A DNA stretch of 64,000 nt from Membranipora membranacea (lineage: Eukaryota; Bryozoa; Gymnolaemata; Cheilostomatida; Membraniporidae), in contig OU612072.1 of assembly GCA_914767715.1 (NCBI GenBank), positions 1,924,001 through 1,988,000 of the forward strand, given 5' to 3'. The position numbers were made by a program, and so were the translations under genes. Positions 47,590-58,199 of the stretch are shown here, one piece after another. The notes beneath the pieces are model-generated. The model saw nothing but the letters and a program-made list of their open reading frames with translations. It ran no database searches and was not told the origin of the DNA. Position 1 is the stretch's first letter. Each line of letters begins with the position of its first letter.

Positions 47590-48083
47590 ACGTCACTAAG
47601 TCACAATCACTGACTCTAACCCTTCAAAAGAACATCATCTGTGATCATATCAAGATAAATGACATGCCATCTCACAAAATTCATCAGTCAAACTTTTAGG
47701 GGTTTGCTTCGACAATCATATGAGATTCAGTGCTCACGTTGACTCTGTAAAAAGTAAGTTAAGGCAAGCTGTGCATGCCATTATTCGGCTCAGGAAAGTT
47801 GGGGTCTCCACGTCTAGTCTGGTCACATTTTATAGATCGAGAGTTCTGTCAGTGATCTCGTAAGCAGCACCAAGTTGGTTCCCATACATATCGAAAGGGG
47901 ACAAGGAGATTCTTGAAAGACTACAGAAGTTATGTCTCAGGGTTATTTTGCCATGGTTAGAACATTATGATGAGCATCTTGCAGCATTAAATTTAACAGA
48001 ACTAAGTGTTTATCTGGACATATGGTGCCTAAAGTATGTCAATAATGTGAGAAAGAACACCAGCCATCCACATCACCATCATC

Positions 48084-48498
48084 CAGTGGCGTATATTAGC
48101 ACTCACGGCCCACAGATATCCGTGAGTGGCTGAATAGCTCAGTGTGTAGAGCGTCCGCCTAATGATCACTGTGAATAAGTTTGTTGTGGGTTCGAATCCC
48201 ATCCAGGTCAGTTTTTTTTCAAATTGGTGCTTTATAACTGGAGCATTTTTACCGTAATCTTCTACTGCTATTGAGTTGTTTTCTGAAAGTACCCAACAGC
48301 TCAGTGAGCTATTGAAATACCTCTCTGCTTGCACTATTTTGCTCCCGATATGCAAAAATTTCCGTGGTGGGAGGGCGATTAAGCGCCCCTCCCACACCCT
48401 CCCCGCCACACCTACGGCGTGTGGATCGGGCTGCGCCCGATTATTATGCTCATCTCTGAAAAGTCAGTGAGTGAAATTATTTAGAATATACGCCCCTG
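48084..48498 (+). mobile_element. hAT-like element carrying a tRNA-derived promoter (copy 2)
   Basis: Same family as 27220-27606: ends CAGTGGCGTATATT / AATATACGCCCCTG and perfect 8-bp duplications CCATCATC (48076-48083, 48499-48506). Box A is tagctcagtgtgtagagcg and box B gggttcgaatccc. It also holds a GC-rich segment partly missing from copy 1. Inserted in the LINE, so younger than it. Confidence 0.9.
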
Positions 48499-49039
48499 CC
48501 ATCATCTACATCACCTAGCAACAAATGACAGGCACCATCATAAAACCACGACCCTCCCTAAATCCAATACTTCTCTTTGCAGAAAAAGCCTTTTTTATAA
48601 ATACGTCAATGCCTTCTTATTGCTTCTTTTGTTTTCTGTTTTCACATGGTCTTATTTGCTTCATGCATTGATCGGTGGTTAATAAAAGTTCATAATATAG
48701 GGCGTACTGATATTCTCTGCAAACAGGGATTGAACACTATAGCAACAAGCTTTGATAGCAAGGTTCTGTTAAAAGTGATTTTTATGAACTTTAAGTAGAC
48801 CCAAGATAGTCTACCAAGCAAGATTATAATTTGTGAACTCGTTTTATTTTGCTTGTAGCAGTTTTCTTATTAAGGTATGTTTGTTTGTTTGTTTTTTTGT
48901 TTTAATTGGAGCTTTTCATCCGAAAATGCTTACAATAGATAAAAATCTTTGTTTGAAAAAATTTAATGGAAAACTAAAAATGTCCCATGGTAGATTCAAA
49001 AAATATTCAAAAAGTAAAAGCTTTAAAAGACATGGACTA

Positions 49040-52000
49040 CTACTCGCTATATTTAGGATTTGCTAAAATAAAGTCACTGCGTTTTACCGTTCTTGTTTTG
49101 GTAAAATAAAAGTCAGACTGGGAGCTGGATGAACGCTTTGGTCTACTAGCTTGTTTGATTCTCATTCTAGACCTCAGGGGATGATCATGGTTTGTTGTTA
49201 GACGGGCCATATAGGTGGAGCATTGTTCATTGAGAGTCGTGCACAGTGTTGGAATCTGTGCCAGTTCTAGTCTCCTTTCATAGCATTCTGTTTCATTGTA
49301 TATGATGCGTAGTGCTAGTTTTTGACATTTCTCAATTTCTGCTCTCTGTTGCTCAGTAGTGAAGGGGAACCAGGCTGCAGCTGCATGGCTAATCGTTGGT
49401 ATGATTTGTGATTTATACATATGTATAAGAGAGCCCTGGTCTACACCTGACTGTTTGAGAACAAGCAGGCCGTGTATCTTTCGATTGGTCGACTTGCGTC
49501 TCTCTGCGATGTGGTCCGAGAAAGTCAGGTGAGAGTCGATGGTGACGCAGAGTAGCTTACTAGAGGTCACATTTTCTATGTCGGAGCCATCGATTGTGAG
49601 ATTGTTTTTCATTATTAATTCTTTCTGTAGAGAGATGTTTAGTGATAATGTTTTCCGTGTGTTGAGCTTCATCTTATTAGCCATTGCCCAATCAGAACAC
49701 TGATTCACAAGTTCTTGGCCTATGTTCGGTACAACAAACTAACAGATGCTTTCGTATTGCTGATGGTATTAGTTTGTTCTTTAGCTAGAGGATAGATAGT
49801 GGTAGTGTCATCAGCATATTTAATAGTCGTTCCATGTTGGAATTGGAGCAAGTTTACGAATGCTAACCAAAGCACAGGGCCGCACAGTGTACCTTGAGGT
49901 ACACCGAAGTTGTTCTTCAAGTACGTAGAGGTGGTGTTATGTTGTCGAATGGCTACACAGTGCTGACGATCTTGCAGATAGTGTGCTACTAAGGCTATTG
50001 ATTCCTCAGACACATCTAGGGATTTCAGTTTTGACAATAATATCGAGTGGTCCATTAAGTCAAACGCCTTGCTGAAATTATAGAGGACTAGCTGCATGCC
50101 GATGTTTTTGCTATCATCTAGAGATTTTGTGACGTCAAGTACACTTACTAAAGCGTCAGCGCACCCGACACCTTGCCTGTAAGCATACTGATTGTCTTCT
50201 AGTTTAGATGTTAGTTGCTGTCGGAGTGTTCTACAAATAAATGTTTCTACTACTTTGCCAATATGCCATAGCAGCGATATTGGTCTATAGTCTTTGCAAG
50301 TGGCAGCAGATCTTGTTTTCGGGATTGGTATGATTTCTGCTCTCTTGTATAGCATCGGGAATTTACATTGCTGCAGAGTTTTGTTTACAATGATGGTGAT
50401 AGGTATACTAAGGTCCTCTGCACAGTTCTTAGTTATCCACGGCGGATAGTCTTGGCTGTGGACAGCTTTTCCGCGTTGATATGTTTCAGTGCTAATTTAA
50501 CTAGCCAGATGGATATAACCTCGGCTTTATGACTGGTAGGGGGTATTATGACGGTAGGCTGGGGTTGTACACCGGCTATGTTGTTATAGTAGGAGTTCCG
50601 ATTACAAGCGAACTGATTTGGTGTGCAGAGATCACCATCGATGATGTAATTGGATTGTGGGTCAGATTTCGTGGTCGGGTCGAGAGACTTGATACTTCGC
50701 CACCAGTTTGTTGAGCCTGCTTTCAGATGGTTTATCTTACTGTCATAGTATCGTTGCTTAGCTTTAGACATTAGGATTTCAAGTATCTGACATAGATATG
50801 TGTAGGTGGGCTTTCCCTGGGTGAAGGCTTTGTCTTTCGCACGGCGAAGCTTTTGAATCAAGGGGGTTTCCCAGGCTGGCTTGCTATCTGTCTTGATACG
50901 TAGGTGTCTGATTGGGCAGTGTTTGTGGTAAATAGTTGTGACTATATCCTGATAGCTTTCCACCAATGTATCAAGGTCATTAATATTTGATAATAACGAC
51001 CAATCTACCTTAGCTATTTCTAGCATAATGTTATTACGAGCTGTGGTGGTGACTGTGCGTTTGTGAATGGTCTTATACTCTGACTTTCTTAAAAAACAAC
51101 TAGATACAACAACACAGGCATGATCAGATCTACCAAGGGGAGAGCATTTAGTACCAACGGCATGTTTATACGACAAATCATTGGTGTACACTTTATCGAG
51201 AAACGAGTTTACACGAAATTTACAATATTGTTCAGATTAAACACGTCACCAAGAATGGAACAATCTAGGATGTTAAAATCTCCTCCCAGGACAAGAGAAC
51301 AGTTTGGGTGTTTGACAAGGATATCGGTGATGGTTTTAGACAGGTACTCGAGAGTTGTCCCCTCTATGGCATTAGGTGGATGCTATATACAGCCAAATAT
51401 CACGTCAGGTGCTGCACTTGCTAAGGAGACTTTCACCCAGGTGGCTGATGTGACATCATCGTTGTAGGTATACTTGTTTAGCTGCGATATACGGAGATCT
51501 TGTTTGATGTACACTGCTGCACCGCCTCCTGATCGGTTAGCTCTGTGAGTGGTATAGAGCTTGTAGTTTGGTAGTTGAATCTGCTTAGTATCTTTAAACC
51601 AGGTTTCAGTCGCTAAAATCACCGAGATTTTGTCTTTGGCGCAGATTGACAGAAGTTCGTCTGATTTTTTAGAGGTTAGAGATTGACAGTTTCCGAGGAG
51701 GATGTTAGGCTGTGTTATCGAGGTCTTGCTTGTTTCTCTCTTTATTGGTATGAGAGTTTGGTTTTTGACCTTTTCTCTCCATCTCATGCGTCTGATCTTC
51801 TTGTGGGATGGTTCGACTGAGCATTGTGCGCTCGCCGGGTGGCCATAGCCATGGTGGGGGGTCGACCAAGATTGAGCATGATACCCACCCCCTGCTTCCC
51901 CGTTCACACCAATGGATCCGGCCCTAGACAACGATGCCATTAATTACCACTATAATTGATCACCGAACTATAGGATGGCAATGTTATTATGTCACTTAGC

Positions 52001-52290
52001 TGAGCTTTTCTTTGTCTGATGCTTTGGCTTCTGTTATTAGGAATAGCCTTGATTCCATGATTTTTATATCCTGAGGTCGGGTTTTCAATGGTAGCGTCAA
52101 TATGGCGCCAGTTGAATACAGTGCTTTGTTTTAGATGTTGATACTTCAGCAGCTCTTCTCTGGAGTATGATATGGTATCTGCTGCCATGTCTGGTATGGT
52201 TGAGTAGCTTGGGTAGAGATCTGATGGATGGTAGGCGTCAGAACTGAAGACTATTACAATAATCAGTGTAAAAGTGGTAAAATAGCTCAT
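49040..52290 (-). mobile_element. Second LINE, antisense, lightly damaged
   Basis: Reading 52290 to 49040: a frame of 116 residues (52290-51940), an endonuclease frame (51940-51383; ATETWFKD, GGGAAVYIK), the next segment 51191-50433 (LGRSDHAC), the reverse transcriptase 50355-49720 (CKDYRPISLL, FSKAFDLMDH, VPQGTLCGPVLW, YADD) and the C-terminus 49708-49040 (FSDHIAERRKS, KCQKLALRII). Only a few frame breaks separate the segments, so it is younger than the + LINE at 43.4 kb. The first two frames overlap as TAATG. It lies tail-to-tail with the + LINE, about 320 bases apart. Confidence 0.85.
51940..52290 (-). CDS. LINE leading ORF with hydrophobic N-terminus
   Basis: 116 residues. The first 20 (MSYFTTFTLIIVIVFSSDAY) look like a signal peptide or membrane anchor; the rest includes YSREELLKYQHLKQST, a motif type found upstream of the endonuclease in several metazoan LINEs. 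It stops at TAA whose last A is the first base of the endonuclease ATG. Transposon-encoded, not a host gene. Confidence 0.55.
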   Translation of the reverse strand: MSYFTTFTLIIVIVFSSDAYHPSDLYPSYSTIPDMAADTISYSREELLKYQHLKQSTVFNWRHIDATIENPTSGYKNHGIKAIPNNRSQSIRQRKAQLSDIITLPSYSSVINYSGN

Positions 52291-52719
52291 TTTCTGCAGA
52301 GCTGTTTAATGTTTCTCTGTCTGGATAACAAAACAATATTAGTTGTAAAGATCACAAAGAAAGAACAGTATTGGTTCTACTATAGTGTCTACATACTTTT
52401 CTTGTAATATTAATATGTTTTAAAATAAACACTTCTGGCACATTTTGAATGACTTCTCGCCGTAAAGTTCCCACTCTTAAAACCAAAAATCCTTTTTTAA
52501 TTTTAGCATGTCACAACATTCTAATAACAATTATCAAATTTTAGTGTAAAACATTTTGAATTATCACTTAGTTGAATGTCAAATAAATTGAACTCAAGGC
52601 AAATCTACAATTAATCAAACTAACTGAGGATTTTTCAACAAGTCGTCAACATTGTGTAAAAATTCAGAAGATTTTTTGAAGAAAATTTTATTTTTTTATT
52701 GCATTTTACTTTATTTTGA

Positions 52720-52925
52720 CCTCTAGGAGTGTCTAAGAGGACAGAACTTGGGCATTGGCTTTGGAATGTATTCGTAAATGAATTTGTTGATCAATTGGTT
52801 CATCAAAGTTTATTACTAGCAATCAAAAAGACTTCACAAATTTTTTCAGAAAAAACATTTGCATACGCAGATGTCACAATATTTTCTGACAGTTCTCTCA
52901 ATATTTCAAATCAGCCAATGATATG
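52720..52925 (+). pseudogene. LINE reverse-transcriptase remnant
   Basis: RTELGHWLWNVFVNEF and FAYADVTIFSDS resemble the QGTxLGPxLW and YADD blocks brought close together by a deletion. Short and degenerate. Confidence 0.45.
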
Positions 52926-53439
52926 ACATGAATTTATTTTTTGCCATTTATCTCACATCATGAAAAACATTCGGAATAAATACTTGAATCAAATGATGAA
53001 GTTGCAGCCCGTTGATCGATTGTGCAGCAATAATTGACATGAGAAAGAAATTAATTGTTGCTGACAATAAAAGTACATACATATATATATATGTAGTGCG
53101 TGAATTTACACCACACCAAGCAAGTATACTATTATCTGGCAGTAGTCGTCTCCAACAAACCTTGGATTACTCTTCAGGCTCCTGCAAAAAAAAACCATAT
53201 TCATCTGAATGTAAAAATTCAAAACCTGTAACCCAAAGCTTACAAAAAGTATATCTCTATCCCATGGTTCCGAGCTGGCACAATCCTACAACACAAATGA
53301 GATGTTGTTTGGGTTTATTTTCGCTCAACGCAACAAATTTGACTCTCAACAACAATGTCATTGAGAGAAAATTTCCCCTACGCATGCCTTGGCGAGGCTT
53401 TTCAATAGAGCAAGAATTATTGCAGTCATTTATATTTTA

Positions 53440-53570
53440 TTTTCAGCAACAATTAATTATTACTAATATTTTTCATGATGTGACATAAATGGCAAAAATG
53501 AAAAATGATTCAAACAAAGATTAAACAAAAAATTAGACTATGCCAATAGACTGAAAAAAATGTTGCATTT
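53440..53570 (-). mobile_element. LINE 3'-end fragment
   Basis: The stretch cagcaacaattaattatt to gaaaaaaatgttgca matches the 3' end of the LINE at 7190-7310 on the same strand. A separate + strand tail (ttgttgctgacaataaaagt followed by TA repeats) is at 53055-53092. Confidence 0.65.
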
Positions 53571-53871
53571 CATTCATTATTCATTCATTATTCATTCATT
53601 CATGCGTTTCATTCATAGCTCACAATTTTTGTATCCTCATACACCAGATAGGCGTAAAGAAAAACTGGAAAGACACAAAAATAATCTGTAGCGATATTTT
53701 CAACGATGACTTTACCGCTTATTTTTTGCTGATTCTCTTTATCAACAACTATACCATTTCTTGAACCTTTTTATTAAAAATAAAAAAAATCAGATCAATT
53801 ATGAAAATTGCAAATCTGTACTGCATTTTTAAACACTCCTAGCTTGGATATGGGTAAGGCACTAAAGGTAT

Positions 53872-54761
53872 CAAGGCTGCGACGGGTGTTGAACCCGGTT
53901 CTGACCCGCGGGTTCAACCACCTTTGGTCAGTACCGAGGTCCAGTCGGGTTCTAGCTTGCCTGATTCGAGCATACTCAGGCCTAGTCAGTCATTTCATTT
54001 GCACTACCAAATACTAGTTTTTCCTTTCTACTAGCTAGTCCAAACGTTGCCTGGAAACAGTTTCGATCCGGCGATGTTGTGTTCAGCAGTTCAGGGCCAC
54101 TGAATTTATATGACTTCAAGTGAAATCAAGACTATATTATGATAAAAAACTGATATTAGTCATACTTTTGCTGTGATTGTTTAGCGGCTCACAACGATAC
54201 TAGCTAAAGATTTCTTCAAACATCCATAAATCAATGAACACTTGAGAGAATTCGATGAAACTTACAATAGTGATTAGTAAATGAATATCAACAGTTCTCT
54301 TAATTTTTAATATCTGAAGAACAAGGCATCAGGCAAGGAAGTTTTAGAGGTATTTAGAGGTTCCTTTGTATGCCATATCCTTTGGCAATGTCCATTTCGA
54401 TGTAAAATGCTCTTGAGATCAAATATTGGAGCCTAGAACAGCAACTTTGCCGATAACAGTCTTTGTATCTCAGGGAATGGGGGTTAACATGTAATAAGTT
54501 TGAATGTTATGACGCATTATCAATTTTGATGTCACAAAGTCTGGTGTCATGACTGGACTTGAAAATGACAGTTTGCTTGAACTGGGGTACTTTGTGTATT
54601 CTTTGTATGGATGAATTCAATATTTTCCAACGGCTCAGCAATAAATAGGTTCAGTAGCTCTGTTTCAAGCGTACTCGAACCTGACCTGGCCCGGTCCTGA
54701 AAGATAGCCAAAACCCGGAAACCCGACCCGGTTCTGGTTTTGTGAACCCGTTCCAGCCTTA
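53872..54761. mobile_element. hAT-like non-autonomous element, about 890 bp
   Basis: Inverted ends aaggctgcgacggg / cccgttccagcctt with further inverted cc-gg-rich subterminal repeats. Flanks aaaggtat and aaaggtta are near-duplicates of 8 bases. The internal segment 54050-54290 is similar to 56345-56550 inside the element at 55920-56716. Confidence 0.65.
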
Positions 54762-54821
54762 AAAGGTTACTGTATATATATATATATATATAAATATATA
54801 CACATATATATATAATTGAAA

Positions 54822-54905
54822 TCTTCTTATTGTTTTTTTTGTTTTGGTTTTCAAACACATTGTCTTATTTGCTTCTTGCATTGATTTGTGATAAAAAAGT
54901 CTTAT
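54822..54905 (+). mobile_element. LINE 3' UTR fragment
   Basis: cttcttattg, tcttatttgcttc and gcattgat follow the same order as in the 3' end of the + LINE at 48617-48685. Confidence 0.55.
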
Positions 54906-55517
54906 TCTGCTCAGTCAGCTGGTGATAAACTTGTTGTATTGTATTGTTCTACTGTTGAAGTTGTCACACCTCATGAGTAGAATAGGCTTTTTAGTAGACA
55001 ATCCTGAAATTCCTATGATGTGATTGTCAGTATCACATTGAGCTGGTAGCACAGTACTAGTAATGCTGAAAAGGTAGATACAGATAGTATTGGCTGGCGT
55101 TACTAGTAATAACTATCTAATACAACAAATCCAATCATGCAGGTCAGTTTCATATCGTACAAAATGACCTGGTTGAAAGGGTTAACAGTCTTTTAGTCTT
55201 AGAAATTCTAATTTTCTGTCTGTAAATCATGAATAAGCGTGATTTGCACAAAGGTTTCTAAAGGTGTGCTACAAGGGTGATCCATAGGCTATTGATCAGG
55301 GAAAGAGTAATTCATATCACATAATCTCACGTGTCTTGAAGGCAGTAACAGCGTAGCCTTAGGCAGTTAGTAAAAGATGATTTCACATCACAGCAGTGAA
55401 AAGATCGATTCATTGCAACTGACATGACTGGATCATTCAAAAAATCTATATCATTAGCAATATTCTTGCTCTAACACCCATATATATCTCTGGTGCCCTC
55501 CTAATATCTAGTAGGCA

Positions 55518-55760
55518 GGCAGGGTGGCGTAGTGGTTAGGATTCGAGCTTCTCAATCTGAGAGTTGCAGGTTCGAATCCCGGTCGCTACCCATTCTGCCG
55601 AAGGAGGTGAGCTCTCCTATCAATGGCCTAGCTTGCCCACCCTTACATAGTACAAGGGTGCGCTAATCAGATGAGATGTATCATGTATCATATCTAAAGT
55701 AACCATATTCTCATTGGCCCCGAAAGGGGCATTGAATAGGAAAATAAAAAAGTTCAAAGT
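55518..55760 (+). mobile_element. Complete tRNA-derived SINE
   Basis: The head has box A ggcgtagtggttaggattcg and box B ggttcgaatcccg, the body has the ttgcccacccttacatagta and ggccccgaaaggggc segments shared with 6833-6935, and the 3' end is A-rich (aaaataaaaaag). Confidence 0.82.
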
Positions 55761-55919
55761 TCAAGTTCAGTATGCAGGCTGTCTTATTGAATCATATTTG
55801 GCTGCCTACAAAAGCTAGCCACAGAACCATTATGACCTAAATACCTATAAGATGATTATTGTCTGAAGCTGCTTACTCTGCAAGATATCCTGTTTTGTGA
55901 TATCAGTAATGATTGCTAC

Positions 55920-56716
55920 TAGTGATGGCAACGAGACGGGACAATTCCCGGTCTCGTGGGACTTGTCTCCTCGGGGCAGTATCTCGTCCCGTCAAGACAG
56001 ACAACTGTTAATACATGTCGGGACTACTAGCATTGTAAATGGTAGTAGCTGGTCAAAATATTGCTCACACCCAGACTCGAACCTGTGACTCGAACCTGTG
56101 ACTCGAACCTGTGACTCGAACCTGTGACTCGAACATGTGACTCGAACCTGTGACTCGAACCTGTGACTCGAACCTGTGACTCGAACCTGTGACTCGAACC
56201 TGTGACTCGAACCTGTGACTCGAACCTGTGACTCGAACCTGTGACTCGAACCTGTGACTCGAACCTGTGCCTCGAACCTGTGACTCGAACCTGTGACTCG
56301 AACCTGTGACTCGAACCTGTGACTTTGTGATCAGCAGTCAACGCTCTTACCCACTACGCCACGGATATTATATGACGTCATAAGAAATTAAGACTATCAG
56401 ATACTTATTAGTCATACTTTTGCTGCGATTATTAAATGGCTTACAACACAACATGAAGCTTTCTTTAGGCATCTATAACTCAATAAATACTTGACAGAAT
56501 TTGATGAAACTTGGTCTCAACATAGTTCCTTATTTCTAGATGATAAGTTACTAACTGAATCGAATGTACTATAAGCTGATTGCACTAGTGATAGTGAAAT
56601 AATATCCACCATATATGTCTCGGTCTCGTCCCGGTCTCGTCCCGGTCTCGTCCCGAATTTTCTTGCTGTCTCGGTCCCGTACCGTCTCGCCAAAATCTGA
56701 CAATTCGCCATCACTA
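55920..56716. mobile_element. hAT-like element, 797 bp, with 8-bp duplication ATTGCTAC
   Basis: Inverted ends TAGTGATGGC / GCCATCACTA and perfect ATTGCTAC flanks (55912-55919, 56717-56724). Near both ends are repeated ggtctcgtccc units in opposite orientation. Inside lie a reversed tRNA-like sequence (cttacccactacgcca) and the 13-bp array at 56074-56322. No transposase. Confidence 0.85.
56074..56322 (-). repeat. 13-bp minisatellite made of Pol III B-box sequence, about 19 copies
   Basis: On the - strand the unit is GGTTCGAGTCACA, which contains the B-box core GGTTCGAnTC. Only two units differ, one aacatgtg and one gtgcctcg on +. The array lies next to a tRNA-like 5' half on the same strand (tggcgtagtgggtaagagcg), in the place of that tRNA's own B box. 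Confidence 0.9.
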
Positions 56717-57079
56717 ATTGCTACCTTGATAATTGAATTTTGAGTATGAATTTGATAGTAATTTTGATCCTGTCTTTCATTTCCGATAGGTGTAACGTGT
56801 TGTTTTCATTCCACCATCATTTATCATTAGGTGAATGAAAAGCTGGTAATAAATAAAGAGTGTCCTTGTTAACATTTGCTTGACTAAGTTCTGAGTTCTT
56901 TTCAGGGCTTCACAATGTAAAAAAATTCCCTCATTATGGGAAAGATAAACTTTTAGCAACATTGTCCATTTGTTTCCTGCAACTAAAATTACCACAATTC
57001 TGAATGTTAGATTCCAATTATTCAGTTGTAGAACTGGATAATCCACAATACTTTAATTTTGTGTTCATGATAATGCAGG

Positions 57080-57260
57080 AGAGGTATACACCCGAGGGTG
57101 CTGGGGGCTGGAACAATCAACAATGAAAGCTCCCCCAGTGGTCGAACCCACAACTCCTGCGGCACTTATCGCCTGGCAGTGAATAGCAAGCGCGCTAACC
57201 GATTGCGCCATCTCACCATCCCCAAAAAAGAGTGGGTCGATGGCGCTAATTAGATAGCCC
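57080..57260 (-). mobile_element. tRNA-derived SINE, copy 1
   Basis: On the - strand: box A tggcgcaatcggttagcgcg and box B gggttcgaccac, then body ctttcattgttgattgttcc and cctcgggtgtatacctctc. The second copy, at 57474-57640, is about 90 percent alike by eye but lacks part of the anticodon region. Confidence 0.75.
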
Positions 57261-57473
57261 GCTATTCACTACTTGGAGTTGTGTTCTCTCATCCCACAGC
57301 ACATTCAAATCCACCATTGCCATCCTATGAAACACAGCTTATGTGTTAGGGTTATTGGCCTTACATGGCCCATTGCTGGGACCCTTGTAGTAGGTTTAGC
57401 TGTCTTTCCAGCTTGTCAGCATGTCTTTCCATGCTGTCACATGTCTTTCCATGAGTCAGTAGACAATTACACA

Positions 57474-57640
57474 GGAGAGGTATACACCCGAGGGTGCTGG
57501 GGCTGGACCAATCAACAATGAAAGCTCCCCCAGTGGGACTCGAACCCACAACTCCTGCGGCACGCGCGCTAACCAATTGCGCCATCTCACCATCCCCAAA
57601 AAAGAATGGGTCGATGGTTAGATAGCCCGTGTATATAAAA
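57474..57640 (-). mobile_element. tRNA-derived SINE, copy 2
   Basis: Same sequence as copy 1 with an intact box B gggttcgagtcc and a shortened middle; box A is tggcgcaattggttagcgcg. The two copies lie 210 bases apart in the same orientation. Confidence 0.75.
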
Positions 57641-57904
57641 TAAAACAAACCCATATCCAGCGCCTCATAACACCTTTTCAAAAAGTGTTTTTTTTGGAAA
57701 ATAGAAGAAATGGCTGAGTCAAAGTCCTGTCTTCAACCGCATTTGTGTAGTAAAACCAGTTGAGGCTGTGCATGTCATATTTTTTAAACATTGTTTGCCT
57801 GATATGTGCCATTAAAGCTTGAGAAAAAGAACAATTAAACAAAATTACACAACAGCTAACTTTACCCAACCATGCCCAATTTAAATCTATGAGCTTCAGT
57901 GGGC

Positions 57905-58003
57905 CAGGCGTGGCTGAATGGTTAGTCTTACTATTATAAATTGTACCACAATTATAACAAGCTTGTTGCGCGAGAGGCCTGAGTTCAAATCCCGGTGAAG
58001 CCA
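57905..58003 (+). mobile_element. tRNA-like SINE head
   Basis: Box A ggcgtggctgaatggttag, a long insert, then box B gagttcaaatcccggt. Stem ends ggc..gcc could pair, but the anticodon arm is displaced by a 45-base AT-rich insert, so a functional tRNA is unlikely. A related head is at 58117-58192. Confidence 0.5.
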
Positions 58004-58116
58004 GACTTGACTTACCCTTTTACTACTTGGTGGCTTAACTGTTTCATTACGGTACCTCTTTATTTCTACTTACACCCACCTAGGCTATTTCGCACTGAGC
58101 TTCGCAAGCTTTTGCG

Positions 58117-58192
58117 GGCGAGCTTGGCTGAGCGGTTAGAGTATTTGATCTCAGCGTCAGAGGCTCAAGTTGAAATTCGGATGAGGCCAGAT
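58117..58192 (+). mobile_element. Decayed tRNA-Leu/Ser-like SINE head
   Basis: gcttggctgagcggttagag is a good box A, but the B box is altered (aagttgaaattcgg). Treated as a SINE remnant. Confidence 0.45.
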
Positions 58193-58199
58193 TAAAAAA

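Larger units (their letters stand above)
43430..48720 (+). mobile_element. Nearly full-length but broken LINE (CR1/Jockey-group)
   Basis: Parts in order: an ORF1-type frame 43686-44099 (FTINFYNTTNTILVYHTS); a coiled-coil frame 44336-45292 that continues in frame after one stop into a zinc-knuckle segment to 45553 (CYNCHGYKHKASSCPNQNAC); an AP endonuclease from 45581 (LAESWLT, GGGVAVYAR), frameshifted near 46035 at GDFND, then LTNDHCA; a reverse transcriptase at 46682-47589 with a frame change near 47186 (LDFSKAFDKM, QGTIMGPLLWN, YTDD where YADD is usual); and a C-terminal region to about 48690 ending aataaaagttcataatata. A hAT-like element interrupts the C-terminal part. Stops and frameshifts make it inactive. 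Confidence 0.85.

Noticed and set aside
49040-51940. Host gene with endonuclease and polymerase domains
   Set aside because: All frames carry non-LTR retrotransposon motifs in the usual order, and there are no introns.
56074-56322. CRISPR-like array
   Set aside because: Units are contiguous with no spacers, in an animal genome; it is a minisatellite.
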